This document shows, piece by piece, positions 43,074-51,577 of a stretch of 64,000 bases of DNA. A program made the translations under genes and the position numbers. The stretch comes from Arthrobacter sp. B2a2-09 (lineage in GTDB: Bacteria; Actinomycetota; Actinomycetes; Actinomycetales; Micrococcaceae): positions 62,001 to 126,000 of the forward strand of contig NZ_JAMXIC010000013.1 of NCBI RefSeq assembly GCF_027587375.1, in the 5' to 3' direction. How positions within the stretch are numbered: the stretch's first letter is position 1; every line of letters begins with the position of its first letter. The notes under the pieces are model-generated. The model did not search any database, was not told the origin of the DNA, and saw nothing but the letters and a program-made list of their open reading frames with translations.

Positions 43074-43132
43074 CGCATTTAACTACTCGCGCATTTAACT
43101 ACTCGGCTAATTAACCGATGCGTTAAATATGC
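43074..43132. promoter_or_regulatory. Repeated operator region of the second ArsR/SRPBCC unit
   Basis: CGCATTTAACTACTCG is repeated perfectly and head to tail at 43074-43089 and 43090-43105. An inverted relative, GTTAAATATGCG, follows at 43121-43132, with a near-palindrome CGGCTAATTAACCG between. The AT-rich cluster starts 13 bases before the ArsR gene and looks like a multi-site operator and promoter. Confidence 0.65.
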
Positions 43133-43211
43133 GACGACGAATGGCGGCTGTCAAGGGTTTCTTGCGACGCTCGCTCACTTTTGGGGGCAAAACCGCGGAC
43201 CTGCGCTCACA

Positions 43212-43292
43212 TCATCTGAGCGAGCGTTTGTCGAAAAGGCGTTAAAGGTGAGCGAGCGTTCGTCGAAAAGGCGTTAAAGGTGAGCGAGCGTT
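43212..43292. repeat. Three-unit intergenic array, 32-bp period
   Basis: GAGCGAGCG occurs at 43218, 43250 and, shifted again by 32, at 43282. The last two units are near-identical over the full 32 bases (TAAAGGTGAGCGAGCGTTCG followed by the TCGAAAAGGCGT linker). An inverted copy of the core lies nearby at about 43167-43181. The core equals that of the array at 10001. The array ends 11 bases from the trpF stop. Confidence 0.9.
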
Positions 43293-43303
43293 CGGCGGGG
43301 ACC

Positions 43304-43900
43304 TCAGGCTTTTGCTGCTTGGACGAAGGCGCGAACGAGGTCGAGGTCTTTCACCCCACGCGAGGACTCCACGCCACTGGACACGTCGACGCCCCAGGCC
43401 TCAGCCTCTAGCGCCGCGGCTCCGACGTTGGACGGGGTCAATCCTCCGGCCAACAACCAGTTGCGCGCGCCGAGGCCCAGATTCCGGACCGAGGAATAGT
43501 CCCACGACTCGCCCGAACCCGGCACGGCGGCGTCAATCAGGAGAAGTTCCTCGCCCCACTCCTCGAACTCGCCCGGGGTGGCGCCCATGGTGACGGCCCG
43601 GATGAGCCGCATGCCGGCGTCGTGCACGGTCTTGACGTCTTCCGGCGAACGGCTTCCGTGCAGCTGGATCCATTCGAGACCGGCTTCACGGGCGGTTGCG
43701 ACGGCGTCGGCGGCGGTCTCGTGGCGGAAGACTCCGACGGCGGCGACACCTTCCGGCACATGGACCAGCAAGTCCCGGGCACGGTCAGGCGATACCTCGC
43801 GTGGGCTCTTCGTCAGCACGAAACCCACGGCGTCTGCGCCGGACTCGACGGCGGCCTGGACGGATTCAGGTGTGCTCAAACCACACACTTTGACGAACAT
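43304..43900 (-). CDS. trpF: Phosphoribosylanthranilate isomerase
   Basis: 198 residues. It converts N-(5'-phosphoribosyl)anthranilate to CdRP in tryptophan synthesis. TrpF features are MFVKVCGLSTPE with the catalytic cysteine, DAVGFVLTKSPREVS, GVFRHETA, IQLHGSRSPED, LLIDAAVPGSGESWDYS and LLAGGLTPSNVGAA. It stands alone, away from other trp genes. Confidence 0.95.
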   Translation of the reverse strand: MFVKVCGLSTPESVQAAVESGADAVGFVLTKSPREVSPDRARDLLVHVPEGVAAVGVFRHETAADAVATAREAGLEWIQLHGSRSPEDVKTVHDAGMRLIRAVTMGATPGEFEEWGEELLLIDAAVPGSGESWDYSSVRNLGLGARNWLLAGGLTPSNVGAAALEAEAWGVDVSSGVESSRGVKDLDLVRAFVQAAKA

Positions 43901-44033
43901 CCCGCGCCTCCAACCGTTTGCCTCCCTACGACGTTAGCAAGGGGCTCCGGAATTGTTGAACCGTGCCAAGGTTGCGCCGATGTTACGCGAGCGTTCAGCC
44001 GGGCAAAGGCAGGCTCGGGCTAGGCTGGAGCGC

Positions 44034-44678
44034 ATGGAGATCATCCGCTTTGCCGAGCTCAAACCCGAACCATGGCGCAACGGAGGCGGGGTGACCCGCG
44101 AACTCGCCAGCCATCCGAAAGCGGCGTCGGCGCAAGACGGAGCGTGGGACTGGCGGGTCAGCATCGCCGACGTCGGATCGGCCGGCGATTTCTCGACGTT
44201 CCCGGGCATGGAGCGCGTCATCACAGTGATCGACGGCGAATTGCTGCTGCTCACGGTTGACGGCGAAGAGCACCCGCTGGAAAAGTACCGGCCGTTCCGT
44301 TTCTCGGGCGAGGCGGCTTCGGCCAGCGCACTCCCGACTGGCGACATCCGGGACCTCAACGTTATCGCCCGGGCCGGCGAATTCAAGGGCTACACGTCCA
44401 TCATCGAGCTCTCCAAGAAGCGCGCACACCCGGTGTTCGAAGGCCAGTTGGCGGTCCTGTTGGAGGGCAAGGCTTCTGCTAGTCCCGGCGCGGATCCTGC
44501 GGAAACAGCGGAGCCCGCGGACAGCTCGGACGGGGAGGCTGCCGCGCCGACCGCCGAGCCCGTCGAACTCGGCCGCTATGACGCAGTAGTAGGTTCCGAC
44601 ACGCGCAGCCCGGAAATCCTGGGCCGCGGTTTCCTCGCCGTCATCTCCATTGACCGCGTGGAGCATGCGCACTCCTAG
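44034..44678 (+). CDS. HutD/Ves-family cupin protein
   Basis: 214 residues from the ATG at 44034 (GGAG upstream). The bicupin pattern EIIRFAELKPEPWRNGGGVTREL, DWRVSIADVGSAGDFSTFPGMERVITVIDGEL and LPTGDIRDLNVIARAGEF is characteristic. HutD is linked to histidine utilisation in pseudomonads, but no hut genes are here. An Ala/Pro/Glu-rich insert at about residues 145-175 is unusual. Role uncertain. Confidence 0.88.
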   Translation: MEIIRFAELKPEPWRNGGGVTRELASHPKAASAQDGAWDWRVSIADVGSAGDFSTFPGMERVITVIDGELLLLTVDGEEHPLEKYRPFRFSGEAASASALPTGDIRDLNVIARAGEFKGYTSIIELSKKRAHPVFEGQLAVLLEGKASASPGADPAETAEPADSSDGEAAAPTAEPVELGRYDAVVGSDTRSPEILGRGFLAVISIDRVEHAHS

Positions 44679-44778
44679 GTCTCAGCACTGGACATGTCCC
44701 TTGGTGAGGCTCGCCACCAAAGCTGGCCACCCGGCGTCGGGCTTTGCTAGCCTCTAAGGAAGGCCCGCACAGGGACCT

Positions 44779-44819
44779 CCGGACGACGGTTCAGTACCCG
44801 GCACGCGACAAGACTGGCC
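44779..44819 (+). ncRNA. Guanidine-III (ykkC-III) riboswitch
   Basis: The 41-base element has the conserved blocks CCGGACGA (44779-44786), GTACCCGG (44794-44801) and GACAAGAC (44807-44814) in the order and spacing known for guanidine-III aptamers. The UCAGU/ACUGG stem differs from published examples, as I recall them, by paired changes, which supports the fold. The 3' end abuts the AAAGGA ribosome site (44820-44825) of the first SMR gene, so guanidinium binding should change translation initiation. SMR guanidinium exporters are established targets of this class. Confidence 0.85.
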
Positions 44820-44831
44820 AAAGGATCTGTC

Positions 44832-45146
44832 ATGTCGTGGTTAATCCTCATTCTGTCGGGGGCGCTTGAGGCCGTCTGGGCCGCAGCGCTCCACCGTTCC
44901 AAAGGCTTCCGCAAGCCGCTGCCCTCCGCTGTCTTCCTCGTCACCGTGGTTGCGAGCACCGCTGGCCTGGCCTTCGCGATGCAATCCATTCCCACCGGAA
45001 CCGCGTATGCGGTGTGGGTGGGAGTCGGCGTCGTCCTCACGGCCGCTTACGCGATGATCACCAAAGTTGAGCGCCCGACGGCGGCCCGGCTGCTGCTGCT
45101 CGCCGGGATCGGTGCGTGCGTGGTCGGCTTGAAGGTGGTGGCGTAG
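44832..45146 (+). CDS. SMR-family guanidinium exporter subunit (Gdx/SugE-like)
   Basis: 104 residues with four membrane helices. MSWLILILSGALEAVWAAAL carries the essential glutamate, and AMQSIPTGTAYAVWVGVG matches SugE/Gdx more than drug-type EmrE. The guanidine-III riboswitch immediately upstream supports guanidinium/proton exchange. A second, similar gene follows two bases after the stop, so the pair may form a heterodimer. Confidence 0.92.
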   Translation: MSWLILILSGALEAVWAAALHRSKGFRKPLPSAVFLVTVVASTAGLAFAMQSIPTGTAYAVWVGVGVVLTAAYAMITKVERPTAARLLLLAGIGACVVGLKVVA

Positions 45147-45148
45147 CC

Positions 45149-45514
45149 ATGACCGCCAAGTTCGCATGGGCCGTTTTGCTGGCCTCAGCCGTGCTCGAAG
45201 CTGTTTGGGCGACGGCCCTCGGACTGTCCGACGGCTTCAGCCAAGCCATCCCCACCGCGGTCTTCGCCGTGACGGCGACCCTCAGCATGATCGGCCTCGG
45301 CATCGCAGTAAAACGGATTCCCCTTGGCACGGCCTACGCCGTCTGGGTCGGGATCGGCGCTGCGCTGACGGTCGGCTGGGCGATGGCCACCGGCGTCGAA
45401 CCGGCCAGCCCGCTCAAGCTGCTGTTCATCGCGGGAATCGTCGGTTGCGCGGCCGGGTTGAAGGCCCTTCCCACGGAGAAGCGTGAAGAAGTGGCCGAGC
45501 CAGCCAAGCCATAA
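45149..45514 (+). CDS. SMR-family guanidinium exporter, second subunit
   Basis: 121 residues from the ATG at 45149. LLASAVLEAVWATALGLSDG has the essential glutamate and AVKRIPLGTAYAVWVGIGAALT matches SugE/Gdx. It differs from its neighbour by an extra hydrophilic C-terminal tail (EKREEVAEPAKP). Two-gene SMR pairs often assemble with opposite membrane orientation. It shares the riboswitch-controlled transcript. Confidence 0.92.
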   Translation: MTAKFAWAVLLASAVLEAVWATALGLSDGFSQAIPTAVFAVTATLSMIGLGIAVKRIPLGTAYAVWVGIGAALTVGWAMATGVEPASPLKLLFIAGIVGCAAGLKALPTEKREEVAEPAKP

Positions 45515-45583
45515 GCGCGGAATACTCCCCCGCTCCACGGAGTTGCCAGCAATGAGACGAACACTCGGCGAAGGAGAACCACC

Positions 45584-46603
45584 GTGAGCCCGGAAACCAC
45601 GAATGTACAACTCGGCGATGGCCTGACCGTGAGCCCCCTCGGTTTCGGCGGGATGGCACTGACGCCCGTGTATGGCGAGGTGGATCCCGCCGAATCCCTC
45701 AAGACGCTGCACCACGCCGTGGATGCCGGCATCAGCTTCATTGACACCGCGGATATTTACGGCGCGGGCGACAACGAGGAACTGATCGCGAAACTGCTGA
45801 AGGATCGCCGCGACGAAGTCCAGTTGGCCACCAAGTTCGGAATCGCGGGCAACCCGCGCGATGGTTACACCGGTGTCCGGGGAGATACCGCCTACGTGGC
45901 CCAGGCTGCGGAAGCAAGCCTCCGCCGCCTGGGCACCGACGTCATCGACCTCTATTACATGCACCGCCGGGACCTCCGCGTTCCGATTGTGGAAACCGTG
46001 GAGGCCATGGCGGAACTTGTCCGGGCAGGCAAGGTCCGGCACCTTGGCCTGTCTGAAGTGACGGCCGAGGAGCTGAGGGAAGCCAACGCCGTGCACCCAA
46101 TAGCCGCCGTGCAAAGCGAGTGGTCCATCTGGAGCCGGGACGTTGAACGCAACGTCGTCCCGACCGCGGCCGAGTTAGGAGTGGGCTTCGTACCCTATTC
46201 GCCACTTGGCCGGGGGTTCTTGACCGGAACCGTCAGCGCCGATCAACTCGGCGAGAACGATTTCCGCCACCGGATCCCCCGTTTTGCCGACGGAGCCCTC
46301 GACGCGAACCAGGCGGTTGTTGCCGCGGTGCGTGCCGTGGCCGCCGAGCTGTCCGCGAGCACCGGCCGGGAGGCAACTCCCGCCCAGGTGGCTTTGGCCT
46401 GGCTTTTCGCCCAGGGCCGCCGCCTCCAGCTCAGCGTGGTCCCCATCCCCGGCACACGCAAAGCGCACCGGATCGATGAGAACCTGGGCGCCTTGTCGCT
46501 CGAGCTGAGTGCCGCTCAACTGGACGTGCTCGACGGCGCCGTGGACGCCGTCGTCGGCTCACGGTCCGCGGATCCCACCTGGGTTTCGCAGGGCCGCGAG
46601 TAG
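45584..46603 (+). CDS. Aldo/keto reductase
   Basis: 339 residues. The (beta/alpha)8 family pattern is present: SPLGFGGMALTPVYG, the catalytic Asp and Tyr in FIDTADIYGAGDNEE, Lys in LATKFGI, and His in LYYMHRRD. VPIPGTRKAHRIDEN near the end binds NADPH. Closest in style to YajO/pyridoxal-reductase-like members; the substrate is unknown. GTG start with GGAGAA upstream. Confidence 0.9.
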   Translation: MSPETTNVQLGDGLTVSPLGFGGMALTPVYGEVDPAESLKTLHHAVDAGISFIDTADIYGAGDNEELIAKLLKDRRDEVQLATKFGIAGNPRDGYTGVRGDTAYVAQAAEASLRRLGTDVIDLYYMHRRDLRVPIVETVEAMAELVRAGKVRHLGLSEVTAEELREANAVHPIAAVQSEWSIWSRDVERNVVPTAAELGVGFVPYSPLGRGFLTGTVSADQLGENDFRHRIPRFADGALDANQAVVAAVRAVAAELSASTGREATPAQVALAWLFAQGRRLQLSVVPIPGTRKAHRIDENLGALSLELSAAQLDVLDGAVDAVVGSRSADPTWVSQGRE

Positions 46604-46639
46604 TCAGTAAGCCGCATGCGGCTTCCGTAGAGTGGACGA

Positions 46640-47290
46640 ATGGACTCCCTCATTCATTCACTGCGTGACATCACCATCCGGCGCATCTCGGTCAGCGAGA
46701 TGAACAACAACGTGTATCTGCTCACCGCCAAGGCAAGCGGCGCGCAACTCCTGATAGACGCCGCGGGCGACCTTCCGGCCATCCAACAGATGATCGAAGA
46801 CTCGGCCGCGGACACCACCGCAACCCCGAAACTGGCCCTGATCGCCACGACGCACCAGCACTGGGACCACGTCCGCGCGCTTCCCGGGTTGGTGGAAGCC
46901 ACGGGCGCGAAGACCTCGGCCGGAGTAGACGACGCCGACGCGCTTCCCGTGCCCGTGGACGTGCAGCTCCACCATGGCGATGTGGGAAGCTTCGACGGTT
47001 TCGACATCACCGCGGTGCACTTGCGCGGCCACACTCCGGGTTCGATCGCCTACGTCTACCTGGACCCGGAAGGGCCCGCGCACATTTTCAGCGGCGACTC
47101 GTTGTTCCCCGGCGGTGTGGGCAACACGCAGAACGATGCCGTCCGCTTCACGTCGCTGTTGAACGACGTGAGCGAACGGCTATTCGAGGCCTACCCGGAC
47201 GACACCGTGGTGCATCCTGGCCATGGAGATCCGACCACGCTTGGTGCAGAGCGGCCACACCTTGCGGAATGGCGCGAGCGCGGGTGGTGA
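46640..47290 (+). CDS. MBL-fold metallo-hydrolase (glyoxalase II-like)
   Basis: 216 residues. The metal motif is TTHQHWDHV (HxHxDH form), followed by LRGHTPGSIAYVY, the bridging aspartate in FSGDSLFPGG and the last histidine in HPGHGDP. Such proteins hydrolyse thioesters or related esters; in mycothiol-using actinobacteria the substrate may be a mycothiol conjugate. It lies 36 bases after the aldo/keto reductase, consistent with one operon for aldehyde handling. Confidence 0.88.
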   Translation: MDSLIHSLRDITIRRISVSEMNNNVYLLTAKASGAQLLIDAAGDLPAIQQMIEDSAADTTATPKLALIATTHQHWDHVRALPGLVEATGAKTSAGVDDADALPVPVDVQLHHGDVGSFDGFDITAVHLRGHTPGSIAYVYLDPEGPAHIFSGDSLFPGGVGNTQNDAVRFTSLLNDVSERLFEAYPDDTVVHPGHGDPTTLGAERPHLAEWRERGW

Positions 47291-47293
47291 TCC

Positions 47294-49027
47294 CTAGCGG
47301 CCGCGGCGCTCGTTCGACGCCGGAGCCGAGGCACGGCGCGGGCCGCTGCGGGCCGGACGGCCGGAACCCGAGTTGCCTGAGCCGGAGCCGTATGAGCCAC
47401 CGGAGTTGCCGCCAGTGTTCGAAGACCAGACAGCCTTGTTGCCAGTGCTGCGCGTGGACGTTGCGGATTCCGTGCGCGGAGCCGACGCCGAGCGGTTGCC
47501 CGCAGCCGCACGCTGACCTGTCGCCGGACGGCCGCTGCGACCACCCTGCGCACCTTGACCACGAGCACCGGGAACGTCATTGCGGTGACCGGAAGCTGCG
47601 TTGCCGCGTCCACGCGAACTGCGGGCGACGTCGTCGTTGGCTGCTGCGCGGCGCTCCGCACGATTGATGTCTGTGCGCACGGGCTCGGCCGCAACCTTGC
47701 CACGGCCACCGCGGCCACCACGGCCACCCGCAGTGGGTGCAGCCTGGGTGGTGCGGCGGTTGCGCTTGCGCTGGGCGTTGGCACCGGTGGAGGTACCGCC
47801 ACCCGGCTGCTGGGTCTTCGCTGCGAGCAATGCCGCACGGGTGCGCGGGTCAACCTTGTCAGCAACCTGGCCCACGAGCTCGGCAACCAGCGGGGAGTTG
47901 GCCGTGACGCGCTCGAACGAAACGTCGACGCCGGCAGCCTTCATGAGCTTTTTGACGTCGGACTGCTGCTCGGGAAGCGTCAGCGTGACCACAGTGCCGT
48001 CTGAACCTGCGCGGGCCGTACGGCCGGAGCGATGCAGGTAAGCCTTGTGCTCGGTGGGCGGGTCGACGTGGATGACGAGTTCGACGTCGTCGACGTGCAC
48101 GCCGCGGGCCGCGACGTCGGTGGCCACCAGGACCCGGACCTCACCGCTGGAGAACTCGGCGAGGTTGCGGTCACGGGCATTCTGCGACAGGTTACCGTGA
48201 AGGTCGACGGCGGGGATGCCGCAGTCGGTCAGGGTCTTGGCGAGCTTGCGGGCATGGTGCTTGGTCCGCATGAAGAGGACGCGGCGGCCGGCACCGGAGG
48301 CCAGCTCCACGATCAGCTGCTTCTTGACGGTCTGGTCGTTGACCACCAGGACGTGGTGCTCCATGGTGGTGACGGCTGCCTGGGGGTCGTCCACGGAATG
48401 GGTCAGCGGGTTGGACAGGTAACGGTTGACCAGCTTGTCAACACCGTTGTCCAACGTCGCAGAGAAGAGCAGGCGCTGGCCCTGGGTAGGGGTCATGTCC
48501 ATGAGCTTCTTGACCACCGGGAGGAAGCCGAGGTCGGCCATGTGGTCGGCCTCGTCCAGCACGGTGATCTCGACGGCTTCGAGGGTCAGGATGCGCTGGC
48601 GGATGAGGTCCTCGAGGCGGCCGGGGCAGGCGATGACGATGTCGACGCCGGCGCGCAGCGCCTTTTCCTGGCGGGCCTGGGAGATGCCACCGTAGATGAC
48701 CGTGGTGTTCAGGCCCATGGCCTTGGCCAGCGGCTCGATGGTGGCGTTGATCTGGGTGGCCAGCTCGCGGGTCGGTGCGAGGACCAGGCCCATGGGGCGG
48801 CCCGGCTTGCGGAAGTGCTTGGCTTCGCGCTCGGCGAGACGTGCCACGAGCGGGATAGCGAAAGCGATGGTCTTGCCGGAGCCGGTACGGCCACGGCCCA
48901 GGACGTCGCGGCCTGCGAGCGTATCCGGGAGGGTCTTGACCTGGATGGGGAAAGCTTCTTCGATACCATCTGCAGCGAGGGACTCGGCGATGGCCTTGGG
49001 CGTGCCAAGGGCAGCAAAAGTAGTCAT
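47294..49027 (-). CDS. DEAD-box ATP-dependent RNA helicase
   Basis: 577 residues. Motifs in order: a Q-motif region (IEEAFPIQVKTLP), GRGRTGSGKTIAF (I), PTRELATQI (Ia), VLDEADHMADLGF (II), FSATLD (III), VLVATDVAARGVHVDDV (V) and HRSGRTARAG (VI). The last 190 residues are a disordered basic tail rich in Arg, Gly and Ser with RGG-like runs, suited to RNA binding. Related helicases help ribosome assembly or RNA decay in the cold. The ATG overlaps the stop of a 13-codon leader frame, and the leader also contains an intrinsic terminator. Confidence 0.95.
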   Translation of the reverse strand: MTTFAALGTPKAIAESLAADGIEEAFPIQVKTLPDTLAGRDVLGRGRTGSGKTIAFAIPLVARLAEREAKHFRKPGRPMGLVLAPTRELATQINATIEPLAKAMGLNTTVIYGGISQARQEKALRAGVDIVIACPGRLEDLIRQRILTLEAVEITVLDEADHMADLGFLPVVKKLMDMTPTQGQRLLFSATLDNGVDKLVNRYLSNPLTHSVDDPQAAVTTMEHHVLVVNDQTVKKQLIVELASGAGRRVLFMRTKHHARKLAKTLTDCGIPAVDLHGNLSQNARDRNLAEFSSGEVRVLVATDVAARGVHVDDVELVIHVDPPTEHKAYLHRSGRTARAGSDGTVVTLTLPEQQSDVKKLMKAAGVDVSFERVTANSPLVAELVGQVADKVDPRTRAALLAAKTQQPGGGTSTGANAQRKRNRRTTQAAPTAGGRGGRGGRGKVAAEPVRTDINRAERRAAANDDVARSSRGRGNAASGHRNDVPGARGQGAQGGRSGRPATGQRAAAGNRSASAPRTESATSTRSTGNKAVWSSNTGGNSGGSYGSGSGNSGSGRPARSGPRRASAPASNERRGR

Positions 49028-49065
49028 GTGTTTCTAGGGTCTTTCTGGCGGTGTCCAACGGACAT
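49024..49065 (-). CDS. Possible 13-codon leader peptide before the helicase
   Basis: An ATG at 49065 with GGGGGA two to three bases upstream opens a 13-codon frame (MSVGHRQKDPRNT) that ends in a TGA overlapping the helicase ATG by four bases. The helicase itself has a weak ribosome site, so its translation may depend on this frame. There is no direct evidence of translation. Confidence 0.4.
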   Translation of the reverse strand: MSVGHRQKDPRNT

Positions 49066-49191
49066 CGTCCCCCGACGCCGGTTGGGCCAAGGGTTCGCCG
49101 AGGAAAAAGTCAGTGATCGACCGGTGGGCAAGAAGCCGTGGCCGGGACCAGAGAAAACGCGTTCATCGACGCAGGATGTGCCTCTCACATG

Positions 49192-49246
49192 AAAAAAGCC
49201 CACTTCCCAAGTTTGGAACTAAGCCAAATTCGGGGACTAAGCGGGC
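49192..49246 (-). terminator. Intrinsic terminator inside the helicase leader (attenuator)
   Basis: Read on the minus strand, GCCCGCTT...CCC pairs with GGG...AAGTGGGC (hairpin 49198-49246) and is followed directly by six T residues (49192-49197). It lies downstream of the predicted helicase promoter and about 165 bases before the start codon, with no other gene between. It should abort transcription unless the leader refolds. Confidence 0.75.
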
Positions 49247-49269
49247 ATCACTGCACATCAAGTAGATCC

Positions 49270-49281
49270 ATTCTAGCATCC
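49270..49281 (-). promoter_or_regulatory. Extended -10 promoter of the helicase gene
   Basis: On the minus strand TGCTAGAAT is an extended -10 (TGn plus TAGAAT, 49270-49275 for the hexamer), with a poor -35. Transcription would begin near 49263, giving a leader of about 235 bases that fills the gap to 49027 and holds the terminator and two short reading frames. Confidence 0.55.
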
Positions 49282-49357
49282 GAGAACAGCCCGCCTTTCC
49301 ACGGGGGCTTCTGGTCTGGCCGTTGCTTCACGGGGCACGTCAGGGCAGGCTTGAGCC

Positions 49358-50050
49358 ATGACGCATCAGCACGACGGCGGAGCCCACCTGCACAGCGAAA
49401 CCCACCACGACGCCGACCCGGCGCAGTTTAGAGACCCGGGGCAGTTTTGGGACGAGGTGTACCGGGAAAAGGCGAAGAGGTGGAGCGGTAATCCCAATCC
49501 GCAGCTGATCGCGGAAGCCACGGGCCTGGCTCCCGGCACCGCCCTGGATCTCGGCTGCGGGGAGGGCGCGGACGCCATCTGGCTCGCCCAGCACGGCTGG
49601 ACGGTGACCGCCGTGGATGTCTCCTCCGTCGCGCTTGAACGGGCAGCAGCCCATGCCGTCGAGGTCGGGCTACAGGACCGGATCGCTTGGTTGCAGCGCA
49701 ACTTCGGCTCGTGGCAACCGGAAGAGCTCTTCGATCTGGTGTCCTCGCAATTCCTTCATTCTCCGCTTATCGCGTGGCGCGATTCCCTTGCCTCGGCGGC
49801 AGCGGCTGTGGCTCCCGGAGGCGCTTTGCTGGTGGTCGGGCATCATCCGGCCGGCCTGACTCCGTGGAGCCCGCACAAGGACATGCTGGACAAGTTCTTC
49901 ACGCCGGAGGACTTGGTGGAGGCGCTCACGCTCGGCCCCGGCTCGTGGCGGATCAATGTTGCCGACTCCAGGGAGCGCGCAGTGACGGGTCCGGAGGGCC
50001 AGGAGGCCACCACCATCGACAGCGTGTTCCGGGCCACCCGAAAGTCCTAG
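49358..50050 (+). CDS. Class I SAM-dependent methyltransferase with His-rich N-terminus
   Basis: 230 residues. The SAM site is TALDLGCGEGADAIWLAQHGW, followed by VTAVDVSSVALERAAAHA and FDLVSSQFLHSP. The N-terminal 20 residues are rich in histidine (MTHQHDGGAHLHSETHHDAD) and could bind a metal. The overall pattern resembles thiopurine/tellurite-type methyltransferases (FWDEVYREKAKRWSGNPNP). The stop overlaps the convergent MFS gene by four bases. Confidence 0.88.
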   Translation: MTHQHDGGAHLHSETHHDADPAQFRDPGQFWDEVYREKAKRWSGNPNPQLIAEATGLAPGTALDLGCGEGADAIWLAQHGWTVTAVDVSSVALERAAAHAVEVGLQDRIAWLQRNFGSWQPEELFDLVSSQFLHSPLIAWRDSLASAAAAVAPGGALLVVGHHPAGLTPWSPHKDMLDKFFTPEDLVEALTLGPGSWRINVADSRERAVTGPEGQEATTIDSVFRATRKS

Positions 50051-51534
50051 GCCCGCACGTCGTCCGCCGCGGCAGCGCGGTGCGCCTCGGCGACCCCCGC
50101 ACTTTCAGCACCCGAGGACCTCCGGACGGCAACCCGCGGCGCAATGATGAGTCCGACGACGGCGATGGTCGACGTCAGCGCGAACACGCCAGCGAAGGAA
50201 GCCGCCGTCGTCGTCAGCGCACTAAAGACGAGTCCCGTCACCGCGAGCGAGAGGGCGCCGCCGAGGGAATCGGCGATGGACATTGCCGAACTGTTGAAGC
50301 CTTGGTCTTCCGGCTTGGAAAGGGCCAGGGTCATGACACTCAAACGCGGGTACATCAGGCCCATCCCGGCACCAGCGAACAACCAACCAGCAATCACCAC
50401 TGCGGCCGGCCACGAAAACAATGTGGTCACGAGAACAATCACCACCGAACCGAGCACCAGCGCTGACCCAATCCTGACTGCCAAGGCATTGCCGAGCTTC
50501 GAACCCATGCGGCCCTGAACAGCGGACGCCCCTGCCCAGGCGAGCGCCGATCCCGTCAGCGCGAGTCCGGCAAATGCCGGGCTGAACGAGTATCGCTCCG
50601 TGAGGAGGTACGGCACGTAAACCTCGGCACCGAAGAAGGCTGCAGAAGCAACTCCGCGCATCAAAATGACACTAGGCAGTCCACGGTGCGCGCCGAGCGT
50701 GCCGCGCGGAACCAACGGCCGTACCGCCAACATTGCGATGACGAGCGCGACGGCGGCAATCACCCAGCCGACGCCGGGCACCTGCCCGGAGAGGTTCAGG
50801 CCGAGAACCGCAAGGGCCGCGAGCGCGGCCCACCCCATGCGGCCGAACGCCCAGGGAACGTCGGCGCTTTCAGGCTTTGCCTCGCGGGGCGCGGTCTTCG
50901 GGGAGGCCGCCTTCGGGGAGCCTGCCTCCCGCGGGTCCGGCGCGGAACGCACGCCCCGCATGGCGGGGAGGATCATTGCCAAGGCTGGAACCACGAGGCC
51001 CACGACGCCGAGGAACACCCAGTGCCAGCTGCTCAACTGGGCAACCACGCCGGCCGCGAAGGGACCGATCATCGAGGGAATGACCCAGGCTGCTGAGAAC
51101 GCGGCAAAGACTTGGGCGTGCAACCTGGCGGGGTAGACCCGGGCGATCACCACATACAGCGCCACGGTCATCGCGCCGCCGCCGAGGCCTTGGACGAGCC
51201 TGCCCGCCACGAGCATCGGCATGGAAACCGCGGTACCGGCGATGAGCAGCCCTGCCGCGAACAGCGCCACGGAGGCGTACAGCGGGGCGGCCGGACCACG
51301 CCGGTCGGCCCAGTTCCCTGCAGCGACCATCCCGATCACGCCAGTGGCGAGCGGCCCGGCGAACGCCAATGCATAGAGTCCGGCACCATCCAGCTCGCGG
51401 CTCACGAGCGGCATGATGGTGGTGACGGCCATGGATTCGAAAGCTGCCAGGAAGACCAACGCGCAGGCACCCGCTGTCGCCAGGAGATAGGGGCGTTGCA
51501 GTATGCCGGCGGTTGCGTCGTGGCTTGTCATCAT
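50047..51534 (-). CDS. MFS drug-exporter-type transporter
   Basis: 495 residues with 12 to 14 hydrophobic segments. The loop WADRRGPAAPLYASV and the segment LVAGRLVQGLGGGAMTVALYVVIARVYP are typical of the DHA2-like multidrug branch. A hydrophilic loop in the middle (about residues 195-225) and a charged C-terminus are visible. Probable proton-driven export; substrate unknown. Confidence 0.88.
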   Translation of the reverse strand: MMTSHDATAGILQRPYLLATAGACALVFLAAFESMAVTTIMPLVSRELDGAGLYALAFAGPLATGVIGMVAAGNWADRRGPAAPLYASVALFAAGLLIAGTAVSMPMLVAGRLVQGLGGGAMTVALYVVIARVYPARLHAQVFAAFSAAWVIPSMIGPFAAGVVAQLSSWHWVFLGVVGLVVPALAMILPAMRGVRSAPDPREAGSPKAASPKTAPREAKPESADVPWAFGRMGWAALAALAVLGLNLSGQVPGVGWVIAAVALVIAMLAVRPLVPRGTLGAHRGLPSVILMRGVASAAFFGAEVYVPYLLTERYSFSPAFAGLALTGSALAWAGASAVQGRMGSKLGNALAVRIGSALVLGSVVIVLVTTLFSWPAAVVIAGWLFAGAGMGLMYPRLSVMTLALSKPEDQGFNSSAMSIADSLGGALSLAVTGLVFSALTTTAASFAGVFALTSTIAVVGLIIAPRVAVRRSSGAESAGVAEAHRAAAADDVRA

Positions 51535-51577
51535 CCCAGCCTAGAACTACAGCTGAGAATCGCGAGCGACACGAACG

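Noticed and set aside
44779..44819. Guanidine-II (mini-ykkC) riboswitch
   Set aside because: That class needs two small hairpins with ACGR loops. This element is instead a single unit with the class III blocks GTACCCGG and GACAAGAC.
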